Source: Metallococcus carri (GTDB taxonomy: Bacteria; Actinomycetota; Actinomycetes; Actinomycetales; Dermatophilaceae). Taken from it: a stretch of 64,000 nucleotides of DNA. Each line of letters begins with the position of its first letter. Within the stretch, counting starts at the first letter, position 1. Under the pieces are notes generated by a model. That model saw only the letters and a program-made list of their open reading frames with translations, ran no database searches and was not told where the DNA came from. Both the position numbers and the translations under genes were made by a program. Of the stretch, positions 1-9,348 are shown one piece after another. The DNA lies in assembly GCF_011440275.1 (NCBI RefSeq), contig NZ_JAAOIV010000006.1:168540-232539 (forward strand). The letters run 5' to 3'.

Positions 1-2198
1 GCCTGCTCGCCGCCGACCTCGCCGACCTCGCCCGGCGGGTCGGACGCCAGCCCCAGCGACGGCTCGACCGGCGCCGGGTGCTGCACCGGCTCGTCCGGAT
101 CCTCCACGACCGTGCCGTATGCCGTGTCGCTGCTCGCGCTGATCGTCGCGGCTTGCGCCGCGAGTCGATCGGTGGCGGTGCGCGTCGGCGCGGCGATGGC
201 GGTGGTGGAGGCAGTGGTTGCGGCCACCACGCGCTCCCCTGGCCCCGACACCGGCAGCGGGTCGGGCGCGATCTGGTCCAGGCGCCGCAGCGCGCCGAGC
301 ACCAGCGCCCGGTCGGTGGTGGGCCAGAAGGGAGGCAGCGAGCGCTGCAGGAATCCGGCATACCGCGCAGTCATCAGGCGCGAGTCGAGGAAGGCGACGA
401 CGCCGCGGTCGTCACCGCGCCGGATCAGCCGGCCGGCGCCCTGGGCCAGACGCAGCGCCGCGTGCGTCGCTGACACGGCCATGAACCCGTTGCCGCCGCG
501 TTCGGCGATGGCCTGCGACCGGGCCGAGGAGATCGGGTCGTCCGGCCGCGGGAAGGGGATGCGGTCGATCAGCACCAGCTGGCAGGCCGAACCGGGCACG
601 TCGACGCCCTGCCAGAGCGACAACGTGCCGAACAGGCAGGTGCGCGCGTCCGCGGCGAACTCACGCACCAGCGTCGGGGTGCGGTCCTCGCCCTGACACA
701 GCACCGGATACTCGTCGCCCAACCGGTCACGCATCGCCTCGGCAGCGGCCGTCGCCGCCCGCATCGAGGAGAACAGCCCGAGCGTGCGGCCGCCGGCGGC
801 GCGGATGAGCTGCTCGATCTCCGCCATGGTCTCCTCGGCGGTGCCATCCCGGCCGGGCGGCGGCAGGTGGCGGGCGACATACGCGATCGCCTGGCCCGGG
901 TAGTCGAAGGGCGACCCGACGTCGAGACCATCCCACGGCGGCGCGCCGTCGCCGCGCAGGCCGATGGTGCCCGCGACCGCGTCGAAGGTGCCACCGAGTT
1001 CGAGGGTGGCCGAGGTCAGCACCACCGACCGGCCCTCGAAGATCTTGTCGCGCACCAGCATCGCCACCGTCATCGGCGCGACGCGCACCACCGGCCCACG
1101 GCGTGGGTCCTGCGAGATCCAGGCGACGTCGACCTCGCGATCCTCGAGCAACCGCGCGGAGGTGTCGAAGACCTCGTCGACGGCGGCGCGGGCCCGCTGC
1201 CGGGCGCCGTCGTTGTCCTGGGCGTTCGCCGGCTTGATCTCGGTGGACACCTCGCGCGCGGCGTCATGCACCTGCTGCACCGCGAGCGCGAGGGTGTCCG
1301 GCACGCCGAGCAGCCGCCCCTCTTTGAGAGGTTGCAAGGCCTGCTCGAGCACGGTTCCGGCGGCGGCCAGCGCGTCGGTGTCCGCGAGCCGAGCAGCCGC
1401 CCGGGCGGCCGCGGCCACCAGTCCTGGCGTGAGCTCGTCGGTGATCGTGGAGGTGATCCGGTCGACAAGCTCGTGGGCCTCGTCGACGATCAGCAGGTCG
1501 TGCTCGGGCAGCATCTGGCGCCCCTCGAAGGCGTCGATCGCCATGAAGCTGTGGTTGGTGACCACCACATCGACATCGGCGGCCTCGGCGCGGGACTGCT
1601 CGACGAAGCATTCGCTGGCCAGGGGGCACCGCGACCCGAGGCACTCCTTGGCCGACACCGACACCTGCCGCCACGCGCGTTCGCTCACGCCGGGCACGAG
1701 CGTGTCGCGGTCGCCGGAGTCGGTCTCCTCGGCCCATTCGCGCAACCGCACGACCTCGCGTTCGAGCCGGCCGAGTTGCTGGTCGACCTCACCGACCCCG
1801 AGCAGGGTGTCGCCGTCGTCGTCGGGATAACCGCCGAGCAGTTTGTGCTTGCACAGGTAGTTGCGCCGGCCCTTCACCAGCCCGAAGGTCGGGCGGCGCT
1901 GCAGCAGCGGCGCGAGGGCGTCGGCGATCCGGGGCAGGTCACGATCGACGATCTGCGCCTGCAGCGCGAGCGTTGCGGTGGCGACCACGACCGGCTTACC
2001 GGTCGCCTGGGCGTGCGCGATCGCCGGGACGAGATAGGCGAGCGATTTACCGGTGCCGGTGCCGGCCTGCACCAGCAGGTGCCGCTTGCGCTCGACCGCC
2101 TCGGCGACGGCGTGCGCCATCCGTTGCTGTCCCGGTCGCGGCGAGCCGCCGACACCACCGACCGCGGCGTCGAGCAGGGCGTCGAGAGTGGGCGGCAT
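1..2198 (-). CDS. DinG/XPD-family ATP-dependent DNA helicase (3' end off window)
   Basis: This is a superfamily 2 iron-sulfur DNA helicase of the DinG/XPD type, expected to unwind DNA 5'-3' with ATP in the cytoplasm. Translation from the ATG at 2198 gives Walker A AGTGTGKS at about residues 45-52 and DEAH within IVDEAHEL near residue 237. Cysteines suited to a 4Fe-4S cluster lie between (YLCKHKL near 115, then KECLGSRCP near 184-190). The visible 732 codons run off the left edge as a low-complexity Glu/Pro/Ala-rich tail, so the stop is not seen. The lipoprotein gene ends 78 bp upstream. It could equally be named YoaA; only the family is certain. Confidence 0.9.
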   Translation of the reverse strand, partial: MPPTLDALLDAAVGGVGGSPRPGQQRMAHAVAEAVERKRHLLVQAGTGTGKSLAYLVPAIAHAQATGKPVVVATATLALQAQIVDRDLPRIADALAPLLQRRPTFGLVKGRRNYLCKHKLLGGYPDDDGDTLLGVGEVDQQLGRLEREVVRLREWAEETDSGDRDTLVPGVSERAWRQVSVSAKECLGSRCPLASECFVEQSRAEAADVDVVVTNHSFMAIDAFEGRQMLPEHDLLIVDEAHELVDRITSTITDELTPGLVAAAARAAARLADTDALAAAGTVLEQALQPLKEGRLLGVPDTLALAVQQVHDAAREVSTEIKPANAQDNDGARQRARAAVDEVFDTSARLLEDREVDVAWISQDPRRGPVVRVAPMTVAMLVRDKIFEGRSVVLTSATLELGGTFDAVAGTIGLRGDGAPPWDGLDVGSPFDYPGQAIAYVARHLPPPGRDGTAEETMAEIEQLIRAAGGRTLGLFSSMRAATAAAEAMRDRLGDEYPVLCQGEDRTPTLVREFAADARTCLFGTLSLWQGVDVPGSACQLVLIDRIPFPRPDDPISSARSQAIAERGGNGFMAVSATHAALRLAQGAGRLIRRGDDRGVVAFLDSRLMTARYAGFLQRSLPPFWPTTDRALVLGALRRLDQIAPDPLPVSGPGERVVAATTASTTAIAAPTRTATDRLAAQAATISASSDTAYGTVVEDPDEPVQHPAPVEPSLGLASDPPGEVGEVGGEQ

Positions 2199-2276
2199 TG
2201 GGCCAGCGTATGCCGTCCGCGGTCATCGCCCGCACGCTCTCCACAGCGGGGCGGGCGACCGGTGCCGGACGACGAA

Positions 2277-3119
2277 TTACTGCCAGGTGGCGTCGAACGA
2301 CCGCACCTTCACCACCGCGTCCGAGGTGGCCTTCGGGTTGCCCCAGATCTCCATCCGGAACTTGCCGGGCGACAGCGGGCTGCTGCTGTCGGTCGTCGAG
2401 ACCACCTGCTTGCCGTTGATGCTTCCGGTGATCGTCACCGATGAGCCGTTCTTCACGCACGACGCGCTGATCTCGTTGGTGCCATTGGGATCGAAGCCGG
2501 ACACGGAGTTGGACGCGAGCGAGACGATCTTGCCGCCGCCGTCAGCGGTCTTGTAGATGACCAGCTTGCCCTTGTTGTTGACCAGCACCTCGTAGAGCGA
2601 TTGCACGTCCTGGTCGATGATCAGGGCGAAGCAGCCGATGCCGACGAGGGGGTCACCGGTGAACCCCGAGACCGTCATCTTCGCGGTGACATTGCCGCTG
2701 CTCTCGGACTTGAACCGCCCGTTGGACAGGATGAACACGCCCTTGGGTTTCACCGTCACGACATAGGTGTCGCTGTCGAACTTCAGCGTGCCCTTCTTGG
2801 CGTCGCTGCCGGTCGACCAGTTGTCCTGGTCGGTGGTGGAGCTGAAATCGGAGGTATAGCTCTTGCCACCGCCGCTCGACGACGAGCTGTCGCTGGAGGT
2901 GTCGGAGGAGGACGAGCTGTCACTCGAGGTCGAGCTCTCGCTCGAACTGCTGCTCGAGCTGTCACTACTCGAGCTGCTTGAACTGCTCGAGGAGGACGAG
3001 GTGGTCGTGCTCGTGCTCGACACCGCATTGACCGACGGACCGGCGGTTTCGCTGCCGCACGCCGCCAGTCCCAACACTCCCGCTGCGACGACGACTGCCG
3101 TCATCTTGGTCCGCACCAT
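2277..3119 (-). CDS. Ser-rich secreted lipoprotein, unknown function
   Basis: The product is a 280-residue predicted lipoprotein. It has a basic N-terminus, a hydrophobic stretch and the lipobox LAAC with Cys at about residue 21, so it should be lipidated and anchored outside the cell membrane. A spacer of about 50 residues, nearly all Ser with some Asp, Glu and Thr, precedes a C-terminal domain of about 190 residues rich in beta-type sequence (for example GVFILSNGRF and GKFRMEIWGNP) that I cannot assign. The frame is open further upstream, but the ATG at 3119 has a strong GGAGGAG ribosome site and begins the signal peptide. It lies 32 bp after the glycosidase stop on the same strand. Confidence 0.85.
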   Translation of the reverse strand: MVRTKMTAVVVAAGVLGLAACGSETAGPSVNAVSSTSTTTSSSSSSSSSSSSDSSSSSSSESSTSSDSSSSSDTSSDSSSSSGGGKSYTSDFSSTTDQDNWSTGSDAKKGTLKFDSDTYVVTVKPKGVFILSNGRFKSESSGNVTAKMTVSGFTGDPLVGIGCFALIIDQDVQSLYEVLVNNKGKLVIYKTADGGGKIVSLASNSVSGFDPNGTNEISASCVKNGSSVTITGSINGKQVVSTTDSSSPLSPGKFRMEIWGNPKATSDAVVKVRSFDATWQ

Positions 3120-3151
3120 GGTCTCCTCCTGCTCGGAACGCTCCCCGATCC

Positions 3152-5821
3152 CTAAGACCCAGAGCCTATTGCGTTGGTTCCCTGCGGTCCGGCAACCGGG
3201 CGGTCGCACAGCAGGTGGGCGACCATCGCGGTCCAGCCGGTCTGGTGGGTCGCGCCGAGCCCGGCGCCGGTGTCGCCGTCGAAATATTCGCTGAAGGTCA
3301 CCTGGTCGTCCCACAGCGGCCCGGAGGGATACCACCGCGGGGTGCCCGGTCGCCGCCCGTCGGCGCCGGGGCGGAAGAGCGAGGTCAGCCGGTCCTCGAG
3401 CGCGTCCGCGACCTGCCCGAGCGTATGGCGGGTGCTCGCCCCCGCGGGGAAGGGCACGTCCTCGGCCGGCGACCCCGCGGCATACGCCCGCAGCGCGTCG
3501 ACCAGCAGCACATTGATCGGCAGCCACACCGGGCCGCGCCAGTTGGAATTGCCGCCGAAGAGGTTGCTGCGCGACTCGGCCGGGTCGTATTCGATGGTGA
3601 AGCTGACGCCGTCGACGGTGACCTCGCGACCGCCACGGTAGGTCGCACTGAGCGAGCGAATCCCGAAGGGCGACAACAGTTCTGACTCATTCAGCAGATG
3701 ATCGAGCAGTCGTGCCCGGCGGTTCTTGTCGGTGAGCGCGATGGTGATCCGGCCGCCGTTGTCGCTCTCGTGCTGCACGAGGATGCCGCTGAGCTCGGGA
3801 TTGCGCCGGGCGATCCAGGCGACCTCGTCCAGCAGCCCGGGCAACCGGTCCACCACCTCCGGGGGCACGGCTTCGACGGCGATCAGCGGCAGCATCCCGA
3901 CCAGCGACAGGACCGGCAGCTGGCTGGCGGTGCCGTCGCGGTGCACGATCACGTCGTAGTAGCAGCCGTCCTGCTCCGACCACAGCGAGATGCCGCTGGA
4001 GCCGAAGTCGTCCATCGCCCCGGCCAGCCGCAGGAAGTACTCGAAGAAGGTGCGCGCGGTCGACTCGAAACCAGGCAGGTCGTGCCGGGTGAGCTGCACC
4101 GCGATCCGCAGCATCGACAGCGCGTAGAACGCCATCCAGCTCGTCGCGTCGGACTGCTCGAGGCGCATCCCGTCCGGCAGCGGCTTGGAGCGGTCGAAGA
4201 AGCCGATGTTGTCCATCCCGAGGAAGCCGCCTTCGAACAAATAGGACCCGTCGGCGTCCTTGCGGTTGATCCACCAGCTGAAGTTCATCAGCAGCTTGGT
4301 GAAGACGCGCACCAGGAAGCCGGTGTCGCGGCCGCCGTCGAGCAGGAACACCTTCCAGGTCGCCCACGCGTGCACCGGCGGGTTGACGTCGTCGAAGTTC
4401 CACTCGTAGGCCGGCAGCTGACCGTTCGGGTGTTGCGCCCACTCCCAGCACATGAGTTCGAGCTGGCGTTTGGCGAACTCGGGGTCGACATGCGCGAGCG
4501 CGACCGCGTGGAAGGCGAGGTCCCAGGTGGCGAACCACGGGTACTCCCATTCGTCCGGCATCGAGATCACGTCGGCGAGGTCCAGGTGGTCCCAGCGGGC
4601 ATTCCGTCCGGTATGCCGGACCGCTGGTGGCGTGGGCTGCGCGGGGTCACCTGCCAGCCACTCGGTGATGCTGTAGCGGTACAGCTGCTTGCCCCACAGC
4701 AGTCCGGCGAAAGCCCGGCGAGCGATGAACCGGTCGGCGTCGGAGACCTCGGCCGGGATCACCGCAGCGTAGAACTCGTCCGCCTCGGCACGCCGCGTCG
4801 CGAGCGTCTGCTCGCTGTCGCCGCCGGCCTCGGCGATCGGCGCGACCTGGGCGGTGCGGTCACTCGGGGTGGCGGCCTGCACTCCGGTGAGGCGCACCCG
4901 CACGGTCTGGGTCTGGCCGGGGTCGAGTTGCAGCCGCCAGCACAGCCCGGCCTTGGTGCCCTTGTCGTCGCGCACCCCGGTTTCGTCGCCCTGCACGATC
5001 GCGCGGTCCAGCCCGTTCTTGGGGCAGCCGGTGACCGCCTCGCCATACAGGCTGCGGTCGGTTTCGTTGTCGCAGAAGAGGATTCGCGCGCCGGGCGTCT
5101 CGGGGACGAGGCGGTAGGTCCCGAGCCAGGCATGCTGGACGAGCACCCCGTCGCCGTCGCGGGTCAGGCTGGGTGTGCGGTCATCGCGGCCCCAGGACCA
5201 GGTGTTGCGGAACCAGCCCTGCACGATCAGGTCGAGTGGCACGGCGTCCGGGCCGCGGTTGGTGGCGGCGACCTGCAGCACCAGGTCGGTCGGTCCGGCC
5301 TTGGCCCAGGTGACCTCGACATCGGTGAACCGGTCCTGCGCCAGCACCCCGGTGTCGGTCAGTTCGTATTCGTCGTCGGCCTTGCCGCGAGCGGCGTTGG
5401 TGGCCAGCAGGTCGGCATACGGGAAGGCGGCCTGCGGGTAGCGGTAGAGCCACTGGGCGTAGGAGTGGGTGGGGGTGCCGTCGGTGACCCACCAGACCTC
5501 CTTGACGTCCTCGCCGTGGTTGCCCTGGGCGTTGGTGAGCCCGAAGAGCCGCTCCTTGAGCCGGTCGTCCTGGCCGTTCCACAGGGCGATGCCGAGGTTG
5601 AAGAAGCCGTAGCGATCGCAGAAGGCACCGAGGCCGTCCTCGCCCCAGCGGTAGGCGCGGCGGTGGGCGTGGTCGAAGGGGAAGGACGCCCACGCGTCGC
5701 CGTCGGCGGAATAGTCCTCCCGGACCGTGCCCCACTGCCGCCCGGCGACATAGGGACCCCAGAGTTTCCAGGGGTCGTCGTCGTTGGGGGCCTGCGCGAG
5801 TCGGTCCTGCTCAGCGGTCAC
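3152..5821 (-). CDS. GH63/MGH1-like glycoside hydrolase (glucosidase)
   Basis: This 889-residue cytoplasmic protein (no signal peptide or membrane segment) looks like the large actinobacterial glucosidase family with an MGH1-like six-hairpin (alpha/alpha)6 domain related to GH63. Recognisable stretches are the N-terminal LWGPYVAGRQWGTVREDYS, the central WDHLDLADVISMPDEWEYPW and FATWDLAFHAVALAHVDP, and the C-terminal SNWRGPVWLPINVLL and FSEYFDGDTGAGLGATHQTG. Such enzymes hydrolyse alpha-glucosides or mannosylglycerate/glucosylglycerate-type osmolytes; the actual substrate cannot be read from sequence. The start is GTG at 5821, only 19 bp after panD. Confidence 0.85.
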   Translation of the reverse strand: MTAEQDRLAQAPNDDDPWKLWGPYVAGRQWGTVREDYSADGDAWASFPFDHAHRRAYRWGEDGLGAFCDRYGFFNLGIALWNGQDDRLKERLFGLTNAQGNHGEDVKEVWWVTDGTPTHSYAQWLYRYPQAAFPYADLLATNAARGKADDEYELTDTGVLAQDRFTDVEVTWAKAGPTDLVLQVAATNRGPDAVPLDLIVQGWFRNTWSWGRDDRTPSLTRDGDGVLVQHAWLGTYRLVPETPGARILFCDNETDRSLYGEAVTGCPKNGLDRAIVQGDETGVRDDKGTKAGLCWRLQLDPGQTQTVRVRLTGVQAATPSDRTAQVAPIAEAGGDSEQTLATRRAEADEFYAAVIPAEVSDADRFIARRAFAGLLWGKQLYRYSITEWLAGDPAQPTPPAVRHTGRNARWDHLDLADVISMPDEWEYPWFATWDLAFHAVALAHVDPEFAKRQLELMCWEWAQHPNGQLPAYEWNFDDVNPPVHAWATWKVFLLDGGRDTGFLVRVFTKLLMNFSWWINRKDADGSYLFEGGFLGMDNIGFFDRSKPLPDGMRLEQSDATSWMAFYALSMLRIAVQLTRHDLPGFESTARTFFEYFLRLAGAMDDFGSSGISLWSEQDGCYYDVIVHRDGTASQLPVLSLVGMLPLIAVEAVPPEVVDRLPGLLDEVAWIARRNPELSGILVQHESDNGGRITIALTDKNRRARLLDHLLNESELLSPFGIRSLSATYRGGREVTVDGVSFTIEYDPAESRSNLFGGNSNWRGPVWLPINVLLVDALRAYAAGSPAEDVPFPAGASTRHTLGQVADALEDRLTSLFRPGADGRRPGTPRWYPSGPLWDDQVTFSEYFDGDTGAGLGATHQTGWTAMVAHLLCDRPVAGPQGTNAIGSGS

Positions 5822-5840
5822 GCCGGCCAGAGTACGGCGC

Positions 5841-6266
5841 CTAGACGTGGGCGCGGTGGGTCACCGCGGATGTCTTCAGACCGAAGCCGTCCGGCACGTC
5901 ACCGGCGTCGTGGTCGATCTGCACGATCTTGTTGTCCTTGTCCACGAAGACCACCTGGGGCTCGAAGCTGCGCGCCTCGGCGTCGTCCATCGCGGCGTAG
6001 GCGATGACGATCACGGTGTCGCCCGGGCTGATCAGCCGCGCCGCGGCGCCGTTGATGCACAGGATGCCGGTGCCGCGCTCGCCCTCGATCGCGTAGGTCG
6101 TGAGGCGGTTGCCGTTGTCGACATCGACGACATCGACCTGCTGGCCCGGCAGCAGATCCGCCGCGTCCATCAGGTCGCGGTCGATCGTCAGCGACCCCAC
6201 ATAGTGCAGGTCGGCCTGGGTGACCGTGGCGCGGTGGATCTTGCTGTGGAGCATGAAGCGCTGCAT
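5841..6266 (-). CDS. panD: Aspartate 1-decarboxylase (pyruvoyl enzyme)
   Basis: PanD converts L-aspartate to beta-alanine for pantothenate and coenzyme A synthesis. The 141-residue product begins [20 protein letters not shown] and has the self-cleavage site Gly24-Ser25 (HYVGSLTID); Ser25 becomes the pyruvoyl cofactor. Arg54-type and Tyr58-type surroundings ([14 protein letters not shown]) and the NGAAARL signature are present. The frame is open six codons further upstream, but the ATG at 6266 places the cleavage serine at its canonical position. It sits between hflX (45 bp upstream) and the glycosidase (19 bp downstream) on one strand, away from panBC. Confidence 0.97.
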   Translation of the reverse strand: MQRFMLHSKIHRATVTQADLHYVGSLTIDRDLMDAADLLPGQQVDVVDVDNGNRLTTYAIEGERGTGILCINGAAARLISPGDTVIVIAYAAMDDAEARSFEPQVVFVDKDNKIVQIDHDAGDVPDGFGLKTSAVTHRAHV

Positions 6267-6311
6267 GGCATCAGTCTCCCGCACCCGGGCGGCACGACGG
6301 CGCGGCCCCCG

Positions 6312-7778
6312 TCATACGGCATAGGAGGTGAGTTCGGCGGCCAGCCGCTGACCGACCTTCGCGTGCACGCGGGTGCCTTCGCCGGTGTGCTCGGTGGAGA
6401 GCACCTCGGCCTCGTCGTGCATCCGCGACAGCAGGTCGCCGCGGTCGTAGGGCAGCAGGACGTCGACCCGGATCTCGGGCTTGGGCAGCTCGCGCGAGAT
6501 CAGCTCGCGCAACTGCTCGAAACCCTGGCCGGTGCGCGCGGACACCACCAGGCAGTGCTGCTCGGTGCGCTGCAGCCGCTCCAGCACCTCCGGGTCGGCC
6601 ACATCGGCCTTGTTGACGATGACGATCTCCTTGACATCGGTCGCGCCGACATCGGCCAGGACCGAACGCACCGCGGTGATCTGCGCCTCGGGGTCGGGGT
6701 GGGAGCCGTCGACCACGTGCAGCAACAGGTCGGAGTCGGCCACCTCCTCCAGCGTGGAGCGGAAGGCCTCGACCAGCTGGTGCGGCAGGTCGCGCACGAA
6801 ACCGACGGTGTCGGCGATCGTGTAGAGCCGACCCTCCGGGGTCTCCGCGCGGCGCACGGTCGGGTCAAGGGTGGCGAACAGCTGGTTTTGCACCAGCACA
6901 CCGGCGCCGGTGAGCCGGTTGAGGATCGAGGACTTGCCGGCGTTGGTGTAACCGGCGATGGCCACGGCGGGCACCTGGCGCTCGCGACGGCCGCTGCGCT
7001 TGGTGTCGCGGACCGTCTTCATCGAGACGATCTCGCGCTTGAGCTTGGCGATGCGGGAGTTGATCCGGCGGCGGTCCAGCTCGATCTTGGTCTCACCGGG
7101 GCCACGCGAACCCATGCCCTGACCACCGGCGGCCTGGCCACCGGCCTGCCGCGACATCGACTCACCCCAGCCACGCAGGCGCGGCAGGAGGTATTGCAGC
7201 TGGGCCAGCTCGACCTGCGCCTTGCCCTCCTTGGACTTGGCGTGCTGGGCGAAGATGTCCAGGATCAGCGCGGTCCGGTCGATGACCTTGACCTTGACGA
7301 CGTCCTCCAGCGCGCGGCGCTGGCTGGGGGCCAGTTCGCTGTCGCAGATCACGGTGTCCGCGCCCTCGGCGATCACGACCTCGCGCAGCTCGGCAGCCTT
7401 GCCGGAGCCCAGCCAGGTGCCGGGGTCGGGCCGGTTGCGCCGCTGGACGACGCCGGCGAGCACGGTCGAGCCGGCGGTCTCGGCGAGCGCGGCGAGCTCG
7501 CGCAGGGAGTTTTCGGCGTCCTCGACGGTGCCTTCGGACCAGATGCCGGCGAGCACGACGCGCTCCAGCCGCAGCTGGCGGTATTCGACCTCGGAGACGT
7601 CCTGCAGCTCGGTCGACAGGCCTTCGACGCGGCGCAGCGCGGCTCGCTCGGAGCGGTCGAGCTGGTCACCGTCGGGGTCGTCGACGAGGAAACCGTCGTC
7701 GTCATAGCGCGGGTCGAGGTCGATGTCGGCGGCCAGCGCCTCGGCGCGGGCGGCCAGGATGTCGTTGCGTGCAGTCAT
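6312..7778 (-). CDS. hflX: Ribosome-associated GTPase HflX
   Basis: HflX is a GTPase that splits stalled or vacant 70S ribosomes, often under stress. The 488-residue protein has the HflX N-terminal domain (VVLAGIW and GSGKAAELREVV), a Gly-rich linker (GGQAAGGQGMGSRGPGETK) and a TRAFAC GTPase domain with G1 GYTNAGKSS, G3 DTVGF and G4 NKAD. The C-terminal region ends at a Tyr-Ala-Val terminus. An N-terminal extension of about 60 acidic residues is usual in actinobacteria. It lies downstream of miaA-dapF in the typical actinobacterial order, but here a plus-strand methyltransferase gene intervenes. Confidence 0.97.
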   Translation of the reverse strand: MTARNDILAARAEALAADIDLDPRYDDDGFLVDDPDGDQLDRSERAALRRVEGLSTELQDVSEVEYRQLRLERVVLAGIWSEGTVEDAENSLRELAALAETAGSTVLAGVVQRRNRPDPGTWLGSGKAAELREVVIAEGADTVICDSELAPSQRRALEDVVKVKVIDRTALILDIFAQHAKSKEGKAQVELAQLQYLLPRLRGWGESMSRQAGGQAAGGQGMGSRGPGETKIELDRRRINSRIAKLKREIVSMKTVRDTKRSGRRERQVPAVAIAGYTNAGKSSILNRLTGAGVLVQNQLFATLDPTVRRAETPEGRLYTIADTVGFVRDLPHQLVEAFRSTLEEVADSDLLLHVVDGSHPDPEAQITAVRSVLADVGATDVKEIVIVNKADVADPEVLERLQRTEQHCLVVSARTGQGFEQLRELISRELPKPEIRVDVLLPYDRGDLLSRMHDEAEVLSTEHTGEGTRVHAKVGQRLAAELTSYAV

Positions 7779-7818
7779 GTTCTCCTCAGGATCGCACTTG
7801 GGGAACGCGCGCGGCGAG

Positions 7819-7870
7819 TTCTTTATGCCTCGGTGTGCGTCGCTTTCTTTATGCCTCGGTGTGCGTCGCT
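7819..7870. repeat. Perfect 26-bp tandem duplication
   Basis: Two identical adjacent 26-bp copies (7819-7844 and 7845-7870) lie in the 105-bp divergent gap between hflX and the methyltransferase gene. Each begins TTCTTTATGCC and ends GTGCGTCGCT. The array ends 13 bp before the methyltransferase GTG, so it duplicates whatever promoter or leader elements that gene has. Confidence 0.9.
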
Positions 7871-7883
7871 ACCGTTCGGTGTC

Positions 7884-8489
7884 GTGAGCGACCACTACTT
7901 CACCGCCGAGCCCGCGAGCCCGGACGAACGCCGCGAGATCGAGGTCTCGCTCGCCGGATCGAGGTATGCCGTGCAGGTCGCCTCCGGGGTCTTCTCCCCC
8001 GGCCATGTGGATGCGGGCACGCAGGTGCTGCTCAAGGAGGCGCCCCAGCCCCCTGCCGCCGGGACCTTCCTGGACCTCGGCTGCGGCTGGGGGCCGATCG
8101 CGCTCTCGCTCGCGCTGCAGTCACCCGCGGCGACGGTCTATGCCGTCGACGTCAACGAGCGCGCCCTGGATCTCACCCGCCGCAACGCCGAACGCTTGGG
8201 CTGCAAGGGGATTCGTGCCGCGCTGCCGGATGAGGTGCCGGCCGACGTGACCTTCGACCTGATCTGGTCCAACCCGCCGATCCGGGTCGGCAAGGGGGCC
8301 CTGCACGAACTGATGCAGACCTGGCTGACCCGGCTGGCGCCGGGCGGATCGGCATACCTCGTGGTGCAGAAGAACCTCGGCGCGGACTCGCTCGCGAAGT
8401 GGATCGACGCGACGCTCGACGGTGTGGTGACCCGGCGGCACGCGGTCGGCAAGGGGTTCCGGGTGCTGCACGTCAGCCGGGCAGAGTGA
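7884..8489 (+). CDS. RsmC-like class I SAM-dependent methyltransferase
   Basis: This 201-residue protein belongs to the small RsmC/16S rRNA guanine-N2 methyltransferase group, lacking the duplicated N-terminal half of E. coli RsmC. It shows motif I FLDLGCGWGPIAL, the acidic loop VYAVDVNERAL and the catalytic motif IV WSNPPIR. A nucleic-acid base is the probable target, with rRNA guanine as the family default. The frame is open far upstream, but the first homologous residues follow the GTG at 7884 (VSDHYFTAEP). Its last 17 nt overlap the convergent dapF stop region. Confidence 0.88.
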   Translation: MSDHYFTAEPASPDERREIEVSLAGSRYAVQVASGVFSPGHVDAGTQVLLKEAPQPPAAGTFLDLGCGWGPIALSLALQSPAATVYAVDVNERALDLTRRNAERLGCKGIRAALPDEVPADVTFDLIWSNPPIRVGKGALHELMQTWLTRLAPGGSAYLVVQKNLGADSLAKWIDATLDGVVTRRHAVGKGFRVLHVSRAE

Positions 8490-9348
8490 CCCGGCCGGTC
8501 GCGACGATCGCGGCCGGACCGGAGAGCGCGACGCGCTCGGCATCCAAGTGCACGCCGAGGCGGCCGCCCGGCAGGTCGACGGTCCAGCTGGTCTGGTCAG
8601 CCGGCCGGCCGGCCCACCACCAGGTCGCCAGCGCAGCCGCGGCGGCACCGGTGCCGCAGCTGAGCGTCTCCCCCACCCCGCGTTCGTGCACCCGCATGCT
8701 GATGTGGCCCGGCTCAAGCGCGCGGACGAATTCGACATTGGTGCCGTGCTCGGGGTGCGGGTCGACATGGGGCGCCTGGGCCAGGTCGAGGGCGTCCAGG
8801 TCCACCTTGAGCGGGAGTGCGACCACGGTGTGCGGGTTGCCGAGGTCGAGGCTGAGGGCCGGGAGCGCGTCGGCGAAGCCGTGCACCTGCACGACGCTGT
8901 CCATGCCGCGTTGCTCGGCCTCGTCGCCGCGCGCCAGCCGCCAGCCGCCGAGGTCGGTGCGATAGCTGTCGTCGGCGAGCACGGTGATCCGCTTGGTGCC
9001 GGCGCGGGTGGCGATGTCGTAGGACTGCGCGGTCTCGAGGCCGTGGGTGCGCAGGTAGTGGGCGAAGACGCGGGTGCCGTTGCCGCACATCTCAGCGGCG
9101 CTGCCGTCGGCGTTGCGGTAGTCCATGAACCAGCGGGTGCCGGGGTTGAGCTGTTGCACATCCTGCGGGGCCAGCTGCGTCGGGACGATCCGGATCACGC
9201 CGTCGCCGCCGATCCCCGCGCGGCGGTCGGCGAGGAAGCGCACGTCGGTGTCGGCGAGGTCGAGGCGCCCCTCCACGTCCTCGACGAGCACGAAGTCGTT
9301 GAGCGTGCCGTGGCCCTTGCTGAACTCGATGGTGGTCACGGGTCTCAT
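8473..9348 (-). CDS. dapF: Diaminopimelate epimerase
   Basis: DapF interconverts LL- and meso-diaminopimelate for lysine and peptidoglycan synthesis, without a cofactor. The 291-residue product carries both catalytic cysteines: Cys88 in AEMCGNGTR and Cys231 in LSCGTGAAAA. The substrate-binding motifs KGHGTLNDFV and NPHTVV are also present. Its ATG overlaps the miaA stop by 4 nt (ATGA), so translation is probably coupled to miaA. It overlaps the convergent methyltransferase gene by 17 nt at its 3' end. Confidence 0.98.
   Translation of the reverse strand: MRPVTTIEFSKGHGTLNDFVLVEDVEGRLDLADTDVRFLADRRAGIGGDGVIRIVPTQLAPQDVQQLNPGTRWFMDYRNADGSAAEMCGNGTRVFAHYLRTHGLETAQSYDIATRAGTKRITVLADDSYRTDLGGWRLARGDEAEQRGMDSVVQVHGFADALPALSLDLGNPHTVVALPLKVDLDALDLAQAPHVDPHPEHGTNVEFVRALEPGHISMRVHERGVGETLSCGTGAAAAALATWWWAGRPADQTSWTVDLPGGRLGVHLDAERVALSGPAAIVATGRVTLPG

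Noticed and set aside
867..2444. Long plus-strand open frame (525 codons) opposite the dinG-like gene
   Set aside because: The reverse strand encodes the helicase motifs GTGTGKS and DEAH; the plus frame is a low-information shadow of high-GC coding DNA.
5350..5372. RecA-NDp-like sequence TGTCGGTC-N8-TATTCGT region
   Set aside because: It lies inside the glycosidase coding sequence on the opposite strand with no gene start nearby.
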